NCBI RefSeq assembly: GCF_000719865.1
Contig: NZ_JOID01000007.1
Span: forward strand, 186,001-250,000
Reading direction: 5' to 3'
Source: Streptomyces albus subsp. albus
GTDB taxonomy: Bacteria; Actinomycetota; Actinomycetes; Streptomycetales; Streptomycetaceae
DNA: 64,000 nt
The notes beneath the pieces were generated by a model. It saw only the letters and a program-made list of their open reading frames with translations, ran no database searches and was not told where the DNA came from. Below, in pieces: positions 17,809 through 26,318 of this stretch. Position 1 is the stretch's first letter; the number at the start of each line of letters is the position of its first letter. The position numbers were made by a program, and so were the translations under genes.

Positions 17809-18612
17809 GTGAACCCGAGACGCCTCCCTGCCGCACTCGCCACCGCGCTCATCGCGCTGGTGGGCCTGCTCGCCATGCCCGCCCAGGCGGAGAGCTCGGG
17901 CGCGGCCCGGGCCGCCGCCCCCAACTTCAAGGCCCCCTACCCCTGCGGCCAGAAGTGGACCTACAGCCATCACTCGGCCGAGGTGCGCCGCGCCCTGGAC
18001 TTCGTCCGCTCCGACGGCGGTTCCACGGCCGGCACGCCCGTCCTGGCCTCCGCGGCGGGCACCGCCACCCGGCACAGCCAGCCCAGCGGCGCCGGCAACT
18101 ACATCGTGATCGACCACGGCGGCGGCTGGAAGACCTACTACTTCCACCTGGCGAGCTACTCGGTGGCCAACGGCGCGTCGGTCGGCCAGGGCCGGCAGAT
18201 CGGCACCACGGGGAGCACCGGCAACTCCTCCGGTGCCCACATCCACTACGAGCAGCTGTACAACGGCACCGGCCAGAACATCGTCATCAACGGCTCCGGC
18301 CTGGCCTACCCCGGCAGCTACAACCAGTACCACTTGACCAGTGACAACGGCTGCGGCGGCTCCGGTTCGCCGTTCACCACCTGGGGCACCGACGTCCGCG
18401 TCCGCGCCGACGCCCGCCTCAACGCCTCCGTGGTCACCGTGCTCGGCGGGCCCACCAGCGTCCGCGTGCTCTGCCAGAAGCAGGGCGACACCGTCAACGC
18501 CGAGGGCTACACCAACAACTGGTGGAGCAAGCTCCGCGACCAGGGCGGGTTCATCAGCAACATCTACATCGACCACCCCGCCGCGAAACTGCCGGGCGTA
18601 CCGCTGTGCTGA
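17809..18612 (+). CDS. Secreted LasA-like M23 metallopeptidase with C-terminal SH3-like domain
   Basis: A 267-residue exported protein with a Sec signal (MNPRRLPAALATALIAL... AQA, about residue 28). The M23 domain follows: zinc His/Asp in SHHSAEVRRALDFV, structural YYFHLASY, and the zinc motif HIHYEQLYNG. The wide His-Asp spacing and the LYNG strand resemble LasA/M23A endopeptidases rather than the HxGxD lysostaphin type. Residues 185-267 are the shared SH3-like module (TWGTDVRVRAD to LPGVPLC). It would cut peptide cross-bridges or stem peptides in peptidoglycan. GTG 17809 has AAGGAG five bases upstream. It is divergent from the serine-hydrolase gene. Confidence 0.88.
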   Translation: MNPRRLPAALATALIALVGLLAMPAQAESSGAARAAAPNFKAPYPCGQKWTYSHHSAEVRRALDFVRSDGGSTAGTPVLASAAGTATRHSQPSGAGNYIVIDHGGGWKTYYFHLASYSVANGASVGQGRQIGTTGSTGNSSGAHIHYEQLYNGTGQNIVINGSGLAYPGSYNQYHLTSDNGCGGSGSPFTTWGTDVRVRADARLNASVVTVLGGPTSVRVLCQKQGDTVNAEGYTNNWWSKLRDQGGFISNIYIDHPAAKLPGVPLC

Positions 18613-19102
18613 CGGCACGTTGACCCGTACGGCGCCGGGAACGGGGGGCGCCGCGCGGATCGCACGGGGCGTGCGGGAGCGAACCGCACGGGATGCCCGC
18701 CATACGGGACGCCCGGCACGGCCGCAGGGGCTCCGGATCTCCGGGGCCCCTGCGGCCTCTCCCGGCCCCGGCCGGCCGCCGCGCGCCCTCCGCGGCGTCA
18801 ACCGGCGCGGCGAGGAGCCCGTCCGCTTCCACCCGGACCAACCAGGGCTCTGCATAACCCCGTTGGGCCGTGCGCTCGTTCACCGCAAGCGCCCCCGCCA
18901 CTCCCCTGCCGTTCCCCGACCCGCCGCCGGACGGGCCGTGCTGTGACCGTCAACACCCGCCAGGATCCCGTCCGATGGCCTGACGCCGGGCCGCCTACCC
19001 GCGTAGACTCCCCGCGCGAACGCAACGGGAGACATTCCGAGGCGGCCGGATCCGGCCCGCCCCCGACCAGGGCGGGCCCGCGACGTTCTCCGGGGGTGCG
19101 CA
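18613..19102. other. 490-base intergenic region
   Basis: Apart from the hairpin at 18721-18756 nothing gene-like was recognised; short reading frames here lack starts and family resemblance. The last 200 bases probably hold the promoter of the regulator gene at 19103. Confidence 0.5.
18721..18756 (+). terminator. Terminator of the M23 gene
   Basis: 16-base arms 18721-18736 and 18741-18756 pair with one G-U wobble around the tetraloop ATCT, 109 bases after the M23 stop, and are followed by CTCT. It is among the strongest hairpins in the window. Confidence 0.78.
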
Positions 19103-20095
19103 GTGCTGCGGGTGGACTTCAGCGGCCGGGAACTGGCCCGGCTGCGCATGGCGGCGGGCGTCGATCCGCTCTGGGAGATCGCGCTGAGCCTGCATCTGCT
19201 GCAGACCCGGCAGGCGGCCCTCGTCTTCGACCCCTGGCGCCGCGAGGTGCGGGCGTCCCTGGAACGCGCGGGGCTGACGGCCGCCGTGCGCGGCCTGATG
19301 CTGCTCTGCCCGCCCGCCGCCTACTTCCCCGACTTCCTCACCCCCGGCGGCGCGGCGGACCTCGACACCGGTCTGGAGAAGGTGATGTGCACGCCCCGGC
19401 AGCGGCTGGCCGCGGAACTCTCCCGGCTGTACGCGGGCGCCCCGCTGCCCAGCGGCGTGCGGCGGCTGGCCGAGGGCAGCCCGGAGGCGCTGCGCTGGCT
19501 GGGCACGGCGCTCCGCCGCTACCACGCGGTGGCCGTCGAGCCGTACCTCCCGGCCATCCGCACCGAGGCCGCCGCCGACCGTTCCGAGCGCGCCGAGGCG
19601 GCCCTGACGGGTGGCGCGGAGGGGCTGCTCGCCAGTTACGGCGGGCTGCCGGAGTGGCGCTGCGAGGGCAGCGCGCTCCGCGCCCCGTATCCCATGGACC
19701 GCGAACTGCGGCTGGACGGCCGGACGTTGACCCTGGTCCCGGGCTTCTTCTGCGTCCGGGCACCGCTGGCCCTGGCGGACGACGGCCTGCCGCCGGTCCT
19801 GGTGCACCCGCTCTCCCCCGCCCCGGGCTGGCTGGAACGCGCCCGGCCGAGCGAGAGCGCACCGCCCGCCGCCCAGCTCATCGGCACCTCCCGCGCCCAG
19901 CTCCTCCAACTCCTCGACCGGCCGATGACCACGACGGGCCTGGCCTCCGCCCTGGACCTGGCCCCATCGACGACGAGCCGCCACACCTCTGTGCTGCGCG
20001 AGGCCGGCCTGCTCACCTCACGCCGCCAGGGCCTCTGCGTCCTGCACCGCCGGACCCGGCTGGGCGAGGCCCTGCTGGAGGGGGCGCTGCATTGA
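19103..20095 (+). CDS. ArsR-type winged-helix transcriptional regulator
   Basis: A 330-residue protein of a large Streptomyces group with a long N-terminal ligand/dimer domain and a C-terminal ArsR-like DNA-binding domain. The N-terminus has FSGRELARLRMAAGVDPLWE, typical of that group. The middle holds strands such as LTLVPGFFCVRAPLALA. The winged helix is at about residues 260-325, with the recognition helix near LAPSTTSRHTSVLREAGL and the wing RRQGLCVLHRRT. The ligand is unknown and no clear target gene is adjacent. GTG 19103 follows a GGGGGTGCGCA stretch. A dead transposase begins about 55 bases downstream. Confidence 0.8.
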   Translation: MLRVDFSGRELARLRMAAGVDPLWEIALSLHLLQTRQAALVFDPWRREVRASLERAGLTAAVRGLMLLCPPAAYFPDFLTPGGAADLDTGLEKVMCTPRQRLAAELSRLYAGAPLPSGVRRLAEGSPEALRWLGTALRRYHAVAVEPYLPAIRTEAAADRSERAEAALTGGAEGLLASYGGLPEWRCEGSALRAPYPMDRELRLDGRTLTLVPGFFCVRAPLALADDGLPPVLVHPLSPAPGWLERARPSESAPPAAQLIGTSRAQLLQLLDRPMTTTGLASALDLAPSTTSRHTSVLREAGLLTSRRQGLCVLHRRTRLGEALLEGALH

Positions 20096-20149
20096 TACAG
20101 GCGCCTCGTCCCCGTACTCCGGTCCTGATCCCGGATGCCCAGCGCGGCG

Positions 20150-20984
20150 GCGATCACCTACCGGCCGGAACTTTCCCGCGAGACACCGCGGAACGCGGGG
20201 CTCGAACACGGCCGCCGACCACATCACCACCGCCCGCCTCGCGCTGGCCCAGCTGCCGAAGAAGTACCGGCGCGGGCGGCAGACCCTCATCCGCTGCGAT
20301 TCCGCCGGCGGCACCCACGACTTCGTGTCCTGGCTCGCGAAGCGAGGACGTTGGCTGTCCCACTCGGTCGGCATGGTGATCAGAGAGACCATCCACAGCC
20401 ACGTCCTCAAGATCCCGGCACCGGCCTGGACGCGGCCATCGAAACGGACGGCGAGATCCGCGACGGCGCCTGGGTCGCCGAACTCACCGGCGATGTCCTC
20501 ACCGGCTGGCCGAAAGGGATGCGGCTGATCGTCCGCAAGGAACGACAGCATCCCGGTGCCCAGTTGCGGATCACCGACGCGGACGGCATGCGGATCACCT
20601 GCTTCGCGACCGACACCCCCCACCGGCCGATCGCCGGGCTCGAGCTCCACCACCGCCTGCGGGCCGTGGGCCGAGGACCGCATCCGGGCCGCCCGCGCGA
20701 CTGGACTGCGCAACCTGCCCCTGCACCACACCGCCCGGAACAAGGTCTGGCTGGAGATCGTCCAGATCGCCCTCGACCTGCTCGCCTGGATGCCCATGCT
20801 CGCCCTGACCGGCCAAGCCCGCCTCTTCGAGCCCCGCCGGCTGCGGTTCCGCCTGTGCTCCGCGGCCGGCCAACTCGTCACCACCGGCCGGCGCCGCATC
20901 CTCCGCCTCGCCCGCCACTTGCCCTGGACCGGCGAGATCACCGCCGCCCTTGAACGGCTTGCGCTCCTGCCCAACCCCGGCTGA
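20150..20984 (+). pseudogene. Frameshifted IS1380-family transposase remnant
   Basis: Pieces of one DDE transposase of the IS1380 family appear in alternating frames. A short ETPRNAG stretch in frame 2 is followed by frame 3 from about 20199 (SNTAADHITTARLALAQLPK... RCDSAGGTHDFVSWLAKRG... PAPAW). Frame 2 resumes from about 20425 (AAIETDGEIRDGAWVAEL... GMRITCFATDTPH... LELHHR), and frame 3 from about 20665 (EDRIRAARATGLRNLPLH... NKVWLEIVQIALDLLAWM... LPNPG, stop 20984). The N-terminal third is missing and no terminal inverted repeats were found, so the element cannot move by itself. The rest of the sequence is well preserved, which suggests the frameshifts are fairly recent. Confidence 0.85.
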
Positions 20985-21068
20985 CCAACCGGTAACCGAC
21001 TGGCTTCTTCGTTTGACCAGAACTCGCGGGTGCCCGGCAGGCCCGAGAGCAACGGAAGGCTCCGGGAA

Positions 21069-21485
21069 TCAGACGAAGTCCAGCAGTCCGACGACGCCCC
21101 AGCCGACGAGTGCCACAAGGACCACGGTCACGAACAGGCAGCCGCCGAACTGGGAGCGGAGCTCCTGCTTCCCCTCGTTCCGCTCGGGTTTCCGCGGGTC
21201 GTAGACGACATACCTCGGCGGCGGTTCACCGGTGTCCCGCGAATCTCCGGCGAACCGCCGCTCGGCCGGCACCCGGCCGTTGCACCGGTACTCCCTGCCG
21301 TCGACGGTGAAGACGTAATGGCTGGAATATCCGCCCGGTTCGTCGAGGGCCACCACTTTTCCGCGCCGGGCAAGAATCATCCACTTGGCCAGAAACCAGA
21401 TCGCCACGAAAAGCGTCGGGCCGCACAAGGAAATCAGGAGAAGATACGGAAGAGGGTGCGAGTCGTAATAGATATGCGCCAGCAT
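21069..21485 (-). CDS. DUF3592-like membrane protein
   Basis: A 138-residue protein with a transmembrane helix near residues 13-36 (LPYLLLISLCGPTLFVAIWF) and another at the C-terminus (LFVTVVLVALVGWGVVGLL). Between them is a soluble beta domain with SSHYVFTVDGREYRCNG and PPRYVVYDPRKPERN, the pattern of DUF3592 proteins, whose role is unknown. It is convergent with the transposase remnant and divergent from the relic at 21531. Its codon use has slightly more A/T than the surrounding genes. Confidence 0.72.
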   Translation of the reverse strand: MLAHIYYDSHPLPYLLLISLCGPTLFVAIWFLAKWMILARRGKVVALDEPGGYSSHYVFTVDGREYRCNGRVPAERRFAGDSRDTGEPPPRYVVYDPRKPERNEGKQELRSQFGGCLFVTVVLVALVGWGVVGLLDFV

Positions 21486-21530
21486 ATCCAGACTCTAGCA
21501 CTTTCCCGGAATCCCACGAAAGGGGAAATA

Positions 21531-22067
21531 ATGGATCCAGAAGCGTCATCTGCTCCACCCATGTCCGCCGCGCAGATCCGCAATATCGGGGATTCCCTGG
21601 AGCCGCTCGGGTTCCAGCAGTTGCCCGGAGCCGTGACCGAGCAGGCATGGTGGACCTCACGGCCTCCCACCAGCAGCTTTACTGGAGTCTCCAAGGCGTC
21701 AAGGTCGACCTCGAAGCCGTGGTGGTGACGGCAAACGGGTCAGCCTCCTCGGTGCCCAGCTGATCAAGAACCCGTTCACGACGGTGACCGAGCGAGCGGC
21801 GTCCGGCTTCTGGCAGCGCGGGGCCTGCGCGCGTCTGACGGACGGCGCTTCCTCGTACCCCTGGTCCGGTCGGTCGCGCCGGACACCGCCATGCAGGATT
21901 CCGAGATCGAGCGGATATATGGAGACCTGGAAGTAAAAGGATGCAGTCCGTTCGAGCCGGCCAGCTGCGCGGATATCACGCTCACCCGGAAATCGGACCT
22001 GATCAAGCGAGCTTGTTGGCGACGAACGACGAACCTGCGATCAGGACAAGGACATCACGGACGGTGA
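21531..22067 (+). pseudogene. Multiply frameshifted gene remnant, unknown product
   Basis: A good start (AGGGGAAATA before ATG 21531, MDPEASSAPPMSAAQIRNIG) soon loses its frame. Protein-like segments then continue in other frames: MVDLTASHQQLYWSLQGVKV near 21648, SLLGAQLIKNPFTTVTERA near 21740, and FLVPLVRSVAPDTAMQDSEI near 21850. The last segment stops at 22065-22067, overlapping GTG 22064 of the next gene. I read this as one decayed gene of about 170 codons; no family was recognised. Base composition is less GC-rich than the flanks, which suggests acquired DNA. Independent small genes are a less likely reading. Confidence 0.5.
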
Positions 22068-23143
22068 TTCAAGAAGCCGGGAACGCTCGTGCGCGGCCGG
22101 GCCACGGCGGGCAGACTGGTGCGGTGCTTCCGCGTCCGGACGAGATCGCCGCCGCCTTCGGCCTGGGACAGCCCCTCGGGGCGCCGCGTCCTCTCGCCAA
22201 CGGCGATGGTCCGTCGGCCACTTCCGTACTGGCCACCGACCGGGGCCGGTGGGTCGTCAAGACCGGACGGCTCCTCGGCGATTGGCAGTGCCGCCACGCC
22301 CACCACGCACACCGTCTGGAGCAGGCGGCCCTCGCGGCCGGAGTCCCGCTGCCCCGCCCCGTCGAGCCGCCCGAGCCGGCCGTCGGCGCCTGGCACCGGT
22401 TCGCCGACGGGCCGGAAATCGTGCGGGTCACCCCATGGGCCGAGGGCCACGACCTCCGGACGGCGGACGCGGCGGACACCTCCCTGCCGGACGCGGCCCG
22501 CTGGACGGGCGATGTGCTCGGGCGCATCGCGCTGCTCGGCCTGGACGCCGGCACCGACCTGGACGACAACAGCCCCGTGCACCCGATGACCGACTGGCAC
22601 GCCTGGGTGGCCGAGGCGGAGACCGGCGGCCACGCGGTGGCACGGCCCGCGCGGGCGCTGCTGCCGGTCATCGACGAGGCGACGGCACTGATCCTCCACG
22701 CGCTGGAGGAGCGGCCCCGCACCGTCCTCGTCCACGGGGACACCTCCCGCGCCAACATCCTGCGCACACCGGCCGGTTACCTGCTGCTCGACTGGGACTC
22801 CGTCACCGCGGAGGTGCCGTGGTGGGAGACCGTGAGCGTGGCCTTCCGGTTCGCGACGCCGTTCAACGGACCGATGGCCGAGGGCGATCCGCGGGTGGTG
22901 CGCCCGGTGATCAAGGGCTACCTGGCGCGTGGGGCTCCGGGCGGTCCGGCCGAGGTCTCGGCCTTCGCGGGCCTGCTGCGCAGCCAGCTCGCGAGCCTCG
23001 CCTGGTGCCTGTGGCTGTCCCTGGGGCACCGGGGTGCCGGTCCCGCGCAGCGCGCCTTCGGCCTGCGGTTCGTTGCGTCGGCAGCGGAACACCTGCCGCG
23101 GGTACTGGCTTCCCTGGAACGGTGGACAGCGCTCCTGCGGTGA
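22064..23143 (+). CDS. Aminoglycoside-phosphotransferase-like (APH fold) protein
   Basis: A protein of about 359 residues with the APH/choline-kinase fold. It has an N-lobe strand-Lys (RGRWVVKTGRLLGDW), a DGPEIVRVTPWAEGHDL hinge, the catalytic loop LVHGDTSRANIL (HGDxxxxN) and the metal-binding Asp in YLLLDWDSV (DxD). Members phosphorylate aminoglycosides, sugars, choline or homoserine-like alcohols; the substrate cannot be told. The start is uncertain: GTG 22064 forms a GTGA overlap with the preceding remnant, while GTG 22124 (MLPRPDEIAAAFG) is also plausible and closer to where similarity should begin. Confidence 0.78.
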   Translation: MIQEAGNARARPGHGGQTGAVLPRPDEIAAAFGLGQPLGAPRPLANGDGPSATSVLATDRGRWVVKTGRLLGDWQCRHAHHAHRLEQAALAAGVPLPRPVEPPEPAVGAWHRFADGPEIVRVTPWAEGHDLRTADAADTSLPDAARWTGDVLGRIALLGLDAGTDLDDNSPVHPMTDWHAWVAEAETGGHAVARPARALLPVIDEATALILHALEERPRTVLVHGDTSRANILRTPAGYLLLDWDSVTAEVPWWETVSVAFRFATPFNGPMAEGDPRVVRPVIKGYLARGAPGGPAEVSAFAGLLRSQLASLAWCLWLSLGHRGAGPAQRAFGLRFVASAAEHLPRVLASLERWTALLR

Positions 23144-23228
23144 GCACGGGCCCGTCCCTCTGGCCATGAGCGGGACCCGGCCGGGTCCCGAGGCAAGCCG
23201 CCCCGCGTTCCGCCGGCCGGAACGGACC

Positions 23229-23275
23229 GTGCCGCCCCTACGGTGCCCGCTGCGCGAGCGCCGGAGGGGCGGCAC
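23229..23275. terminator. Hairpins between the phosphotransferase and DUF397 genes
   Basis: Perfect 11-base arms GTGCCGCCCCT (23229-23239) and AGGGGCGGCAC (23265-23275) lie between convergent genes. A separate perfect 18-base palindrome at 23172-23189 (GGGACCCGG plus its complement) precedes it. Confidence 0.6.
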
Positions 23276-23299
23276 TGTGGTTCGGCGGGTGGTCCCGTA

Positions 23300-23503
23300 T
23301 CAGAGGTTCGCGGCGAACCTCGTGAACGCCGCCCACTCGGCGTCCGCGACCGAGAGGACGGGGCCCGCCTGGTCCTTGGAGTCACGGACATGAACGGTGC
23401 CGGGGACGACGGCCACCTCTACGCAATCACCACCGTTTCCCGCACTGTAGCTGCTCTTGAACCATTCCCGACCGGCTATGTGCTGCGGCTTCTCGTCGCT
23501 CAT
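23300..23503 (-). CDS. DUF397 domain protein
   Basis: A 67-residue protein with the exact DUF397 pattern: WFKSSYSAGNGGDCVEVA, then VHVRDSKDQAGPVLSV and WAAFTRFA near the end. In Streptomyces such small proteins are encoded beside XRE/DUF5753 regulators (the whiJ/abaA-type arrangement) and modulate them or associated sigma-type control. Its ATG overlaps the stop of the upstream regulator gene by four bases, so it is the second gene of a two-gene operon. Confidence 0.92.
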   Translation of the reverse strand: MSDEKPQHIAGREWFKSSYSAGNGGDCVEVAVVPGTVHVRDSKDQAGPVLSVADAEWAAFTRFAANL

Positions 23504-24342
23504 AGCTCACTCCGAAGCTTCTCGATGAAGGTCAGCGACTCACGGGGTGTGAGGGCTTGAGCCCGGATGATTCCATAGGTCGATTCCAGCTCCCGCACCC
23601 TGCGCTGATCCATGTACAGGCGGCCGTTGCCCTGCACTTCCGTGTAGGCGACCCTCTGCTGCTCCCGGTCCACCATCAAAGTGAAGGGTCCCCCGAGTCC
23701 AGCGTGCTCTCCCCGGCCCATGGGCATGACCTGGATGTCCACCGTGCGCTTCTGTCCGATGTGCAGCAACCACTCCATCTGGCCGTCCATGACCGCCCGG
23801 CCGCCGATCATGCGGCGCAGCACCGCTTCCTCGATGACAAAGCTCACCAACGGCGCGGGGTTCCGCGAGAAGATCTGCTGCCGGGCCATGCGTGCCGCCA
23901 CCCGTTGTTCGACCGTGTCGTCGTCCAGGAAAGGACGCCACATGGTGAAGACGGCCCGCGCGTACTCCTCCGTCTGCAGGATGCCCTTGAGTACATGGCA
24001 GTCGTAGGCGTGCAATTCGACCGCCTCCGCCTCGATCTTCGCCGCGTCCTGGAAGAACGCCGGATACCTGGCCTTCGCCACCTCGTCCTTCATCGCGCAC
24101 AGCACGCCGTGCGCGTCGAGAGCGCGGTCCAGCTTCTCGATGAGGTCCGGGCGCGGGATGCGCCGTCCCTGCTCGACCGATGAGATCAGGTCCTCTCCGT
24201 ACCGGACGCGCTGGCCCAGCTCCGGCTGGGTCAGCCCGGCACGGTCACGGAAGAGCTGCACCTGCTTGCCGAAGCTCCGGATGAAGCCACCCGTGCCGTC
24301 GCCGTCCGGCAGCTCCGGCCGCCGCCCCGTTGCGCCTGCCAT
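23500..24342 (-). CDS. XRE-family helix-turn-helix regulator with DUF5753 domain
   Basis: A 280-residue protein. The helix-turn-helix is at about residues 20-75 (GKQVQLFRDRAGLTQPELGQ... SVEQGRRIPRPDLIEKLDRAL). The rest is a DUF5753 domain (ILQTEEYARAVF, RQQIFSR, FVIEEAVLRRMIGG, VDIQVMPMG, GPFTLMV). This is the WhiJ-like family linked to developmental and antibiotic control in Streptomyces. ATG 24342 has GGGAGG about nine bases upstream, and the longer in-frame ORF lacks family similarity before it. A DUF397 gene follows with a 4-base overlap; the usual third member, an RsbW-like ATPase, is absent here. Confidence 0.92.
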   Translation of the reverse strand: MAGATGRRPELPDGDGTGGFIRSFGKQVQLFRDRAGLTQPELGQRVRYGEDLISSVEQGRRIPRPDLIEKLDRALDAHGVLCAMKDEVAKARYPAFFQDAAKIEAEAVELHAYDCHVLKGILQTEEYARAVFTMWRPFLDDDTVEQRVAARMARQQIFSRNPAPLVSFVIEEAVLRRMIGGRAVMDGQMEWLLHIGQKRTVDIQVMPMGRGEHAGLGGPFTLMVDREQQRVAYTEVQGNGRLYMDQRRVRELESTYGIIRAQALTPRESLTFIEKLRSEL

Positions 24343-24573
24343 GTATCCGTACCTCCCGTGCGACTGTTCGCGTTCGCCGCCGACGGTGCTGTGACCGGCC
24401 GGCGGCGGTGACGCTACGCAGACGCAAGAGGTCCGGGGGCCGGAAAGCCCCGGGTCCACCCGTCCGGATGATCCGAACTTTCCGCACCGTCAACTTCGGT
24501 GCCTGCCCCGGTCCGGGGCGCGACGCAGCCCGGTGCCGTCGGGCCGTCCCGCTTCCCCGCCGCCTGCGCGGGC

Positions 24574-25533
24574 TCAGCCCCAGTACCACTCCTCCAGGCC
24601 GAGGGCCGGGAGGACGAAGCGGCCGTCGTCGCCGCAGCTGATATCGCGGACCTTCAGGTCGGCCGGGCTCTTGGCGCCGCGGACCCGGGCGTCGGCGACG
24701 ACGATGCGGGCCAGCGCCGTGCCGCTGCGGCGGTCCGGGTCGGGGAAGGCCGCCTTCCAGCGCTGCCCGATTCGCTGCTGCCAGCCCAACGCGCGCATGG
24801 CGGAGGCGTGTTCGGGGCTGTCGTCGCCGTCGTGGTCGTCGACGTACGCGAACAGGCCCGTGCCCGGGGTGAAGCCGACCACGCCGCCGCGGTTGTCCTC
24901 GGCGCAGTGGTGGAGCTGGAAGCCCGCCCAGTCGTCCACCGTCGCGGGCAGTTGCTCGCTCCAGGCGCCCAGCAGCATCCCGAGCGACTCCTCCAGCAGC
25001 GGCCAGCTCGTGACGGGGGCCGCCACCGGCAGCAGGCCCAGGCAGTCGCAGCCGCCCACCAGCCGTTCTCCCGGGTGACGGTGGAGCTGCCAGAGGTAGG
25101 GCAGCATGTCGTGGGACGGCACCTGCTCCTCGCCGTCTCCGACGCCGTGGTCGAAGTACCAGGCGTCGAGGCGCTCCAGGGGCCCGGTGTGGTGCACCGT
25201 CAGGTCGGCGCCCGCGCTCCAGCCCTCCAGGACCAGCGTGTGCCGCTCGTCGCGCCACCGGACCTGCGGGCCCTTCGCCGAGCCGCCGCACCAGGCCGGC
25301 GCGCCGAGCCGGGCCTCGATGACGGCCGTCAGCTCACGGAAGGCGCGGGCCCGCTCGGGCACGCCGCTGCCGAATCCGAACTCCCTTACGCGTAGGGCGT
25401 TGTAGCCGAGGTCGGTCTGCGTCGGCCGCCGGAACAGCCGTTCGGCGAGGTCCGCCACCCTCTCCCGCTCGTCCCGGCTCAGCGCCGGCACTCCGTTTCC
25501 GTCCGCCATGCCCGGTTTCCCCGTATCGGTCAT
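24574..25533 (-). CDS. Hypothetical cytoplasmic protein
   Basis: A 319-residue soluble protein with no signal peptide or membrane helix. Notable stretches are RLFRRPTQTDLGYNALRVRE near the start, DLTVHHTGPLERLDAWYFDH in the middle, a Cys-containing GERLVGGCDCLGLLP, FQLHHCAEDNRGGVVGF, and an acidic FAYVDDHDGDDSPEH. The composition is acidic and rich in Trp and His. I do not recognise the family, and its neighbours (a WhiJ-like regulator downstream, a TetR gene upstream on the same strand) do not suggest a role. ATG 25533 is the first start that leads into well-ordered sequence. Confidence 0.7.
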   Translation of the reverse strand: MTDTGKPGMADGNGVPALSRDERERVADLAERLFRRPTQTDLGYNALRVREFGFGSGVPERARAFRELTAVIEARLGAPAWCGGSAKGPQVRWRDERHTLVLEGWSAGADLTVHHTGPLERLDAWYFDHGVGDGEEQVPSHDMLPYLWQLHRHPGERLVGGCDCLGLLPVAAPVTSWPLLEESLGMLLGAWSEQLPATVDDWAGFQLHHCAEDNRGGVVGFTPGTGLFAYVDDHDGDDSPEHASAMRALGWQQRIGQRWKAAFPDPDRRSGTALARIVVADARVRGAKSPADLKVRDISCGDDGRFVLPALGLEEWYWG

Positions 25534-25657
25534 GGGGTCAGCCTGCCAGCCCGCCGCGGCGCGGTGACAGCCAGGGCGGCGGCACGGCCGGTGCGGCGGC
25601 GGGTCGCTGCGGCTTCCCGGCAGGCGGCCCGGTGTTCGCGCCCGAGGCCGCATCGGG

Positions 25658-26251
25658 TCACGGTGCGGCCGTGCGCGCGGCGGACAGCAGGGTCTCCGCC
25701 GCGGTGCGGGCGTGTCGTGCCGCCGCCGGATCGCCGGTCATGGCGGCGGTGGTGATGGCGCCGTCGGCCAGCAGGACGAGCTGACGGGCGAGCACCGCCG
25801 GATCGGCCGGCGTCAAGTCCGCCACCGCAGCGGCCTCTTCCACCAGAGCGGTCATATACGCCAGGAAGGACAGCTTGTGATCCCTGGCCGCCTGCGCGGC
25901 GCCCGGGGAGAGCGCGGCCAGTTCGCTGTACGCGTTGATGAACGCACAGCCCCGGAAGCCGGGTTCGGCGAACCACTCCCCCAGCCAGTCGAAGACCAGC
26001 AGCGGCCGTTCCGCCTGGTCGCCGGCGTGCCGGGAGACGTGGTCGGCGAGGGCGGCCCGCCAGCGCTCGTCGCGGCGGCGCAGACAGCTCTCCACCAGGT
26101 CGCCCTTCGAGGGGAAGCACTGGTAGAGCCGCTTGAGGGAGACTCCGGAGGCGGTGCGCAGCTGGTCCATGCCGACGGCTTGGATGCCGCGCTCGTAGAA
26201 CAGCCGCTCCGCGGCGTCGAGCAGCCGTTCGCGGGCCTCGTCCGCGTGCAC
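25658..26251 (-). CDS. TetR/AcrR-family transcriptional repressor
   Basis: A 197-residue regulator. The N-terminal helix-turn-helix is complete: ARERLLDAAERLFYERGIQA, then VGMDQLRTASGVSLKRLYQC and FPSKGDLV. The C-terminal ligand domain has FRGCAFINAYSELAAL, typical of the TetR_C group that controls oxidoreductase or hydrolase genes. The start is GTG at 26251. It is divergent from the DUF1348 gene, and two near-identical palindromes in the gap are its probable operators, so it should repress both itself and that gene. Confidence 0.9.
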   Translation of the reverse strand: MHADEARERLLDAAERLFYERGIQAVGMDQLRTASGVSLKRLYQCFPSKGDLVESCLRRRDERWRAALADHVSRHAGDQAERPLLVFDWLGEWFAEPGFRGCAFINAYSELAALSPGAAQAARDHKLSFLAYMTALVEEAAAVADLTPADPAVLARQLVLLADGAITTAAMTGDPAAARHARTAAETLLSAARTAAP

Positions 26252-26283
26252 CGCGCCCCCTTCTTCTTCCCTTCTCCCGCCTG

Positions 26284-26299
26284 GAGAACGGTCGTTCCC
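26284..26299. promoter_or_regulatory. TetR-type operator, copy 1
   Basis: GAGAACG-GT-CGTTCCC: 7-base arms with one mismatch around two central bases, 33 bases upstream of the TetR start. Its sequence matches copy 2 almost exactly. Confidence 0.8.
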
Positions 26300-26318
26300 T
26301 AGACTAGCCGCAAGCCGG

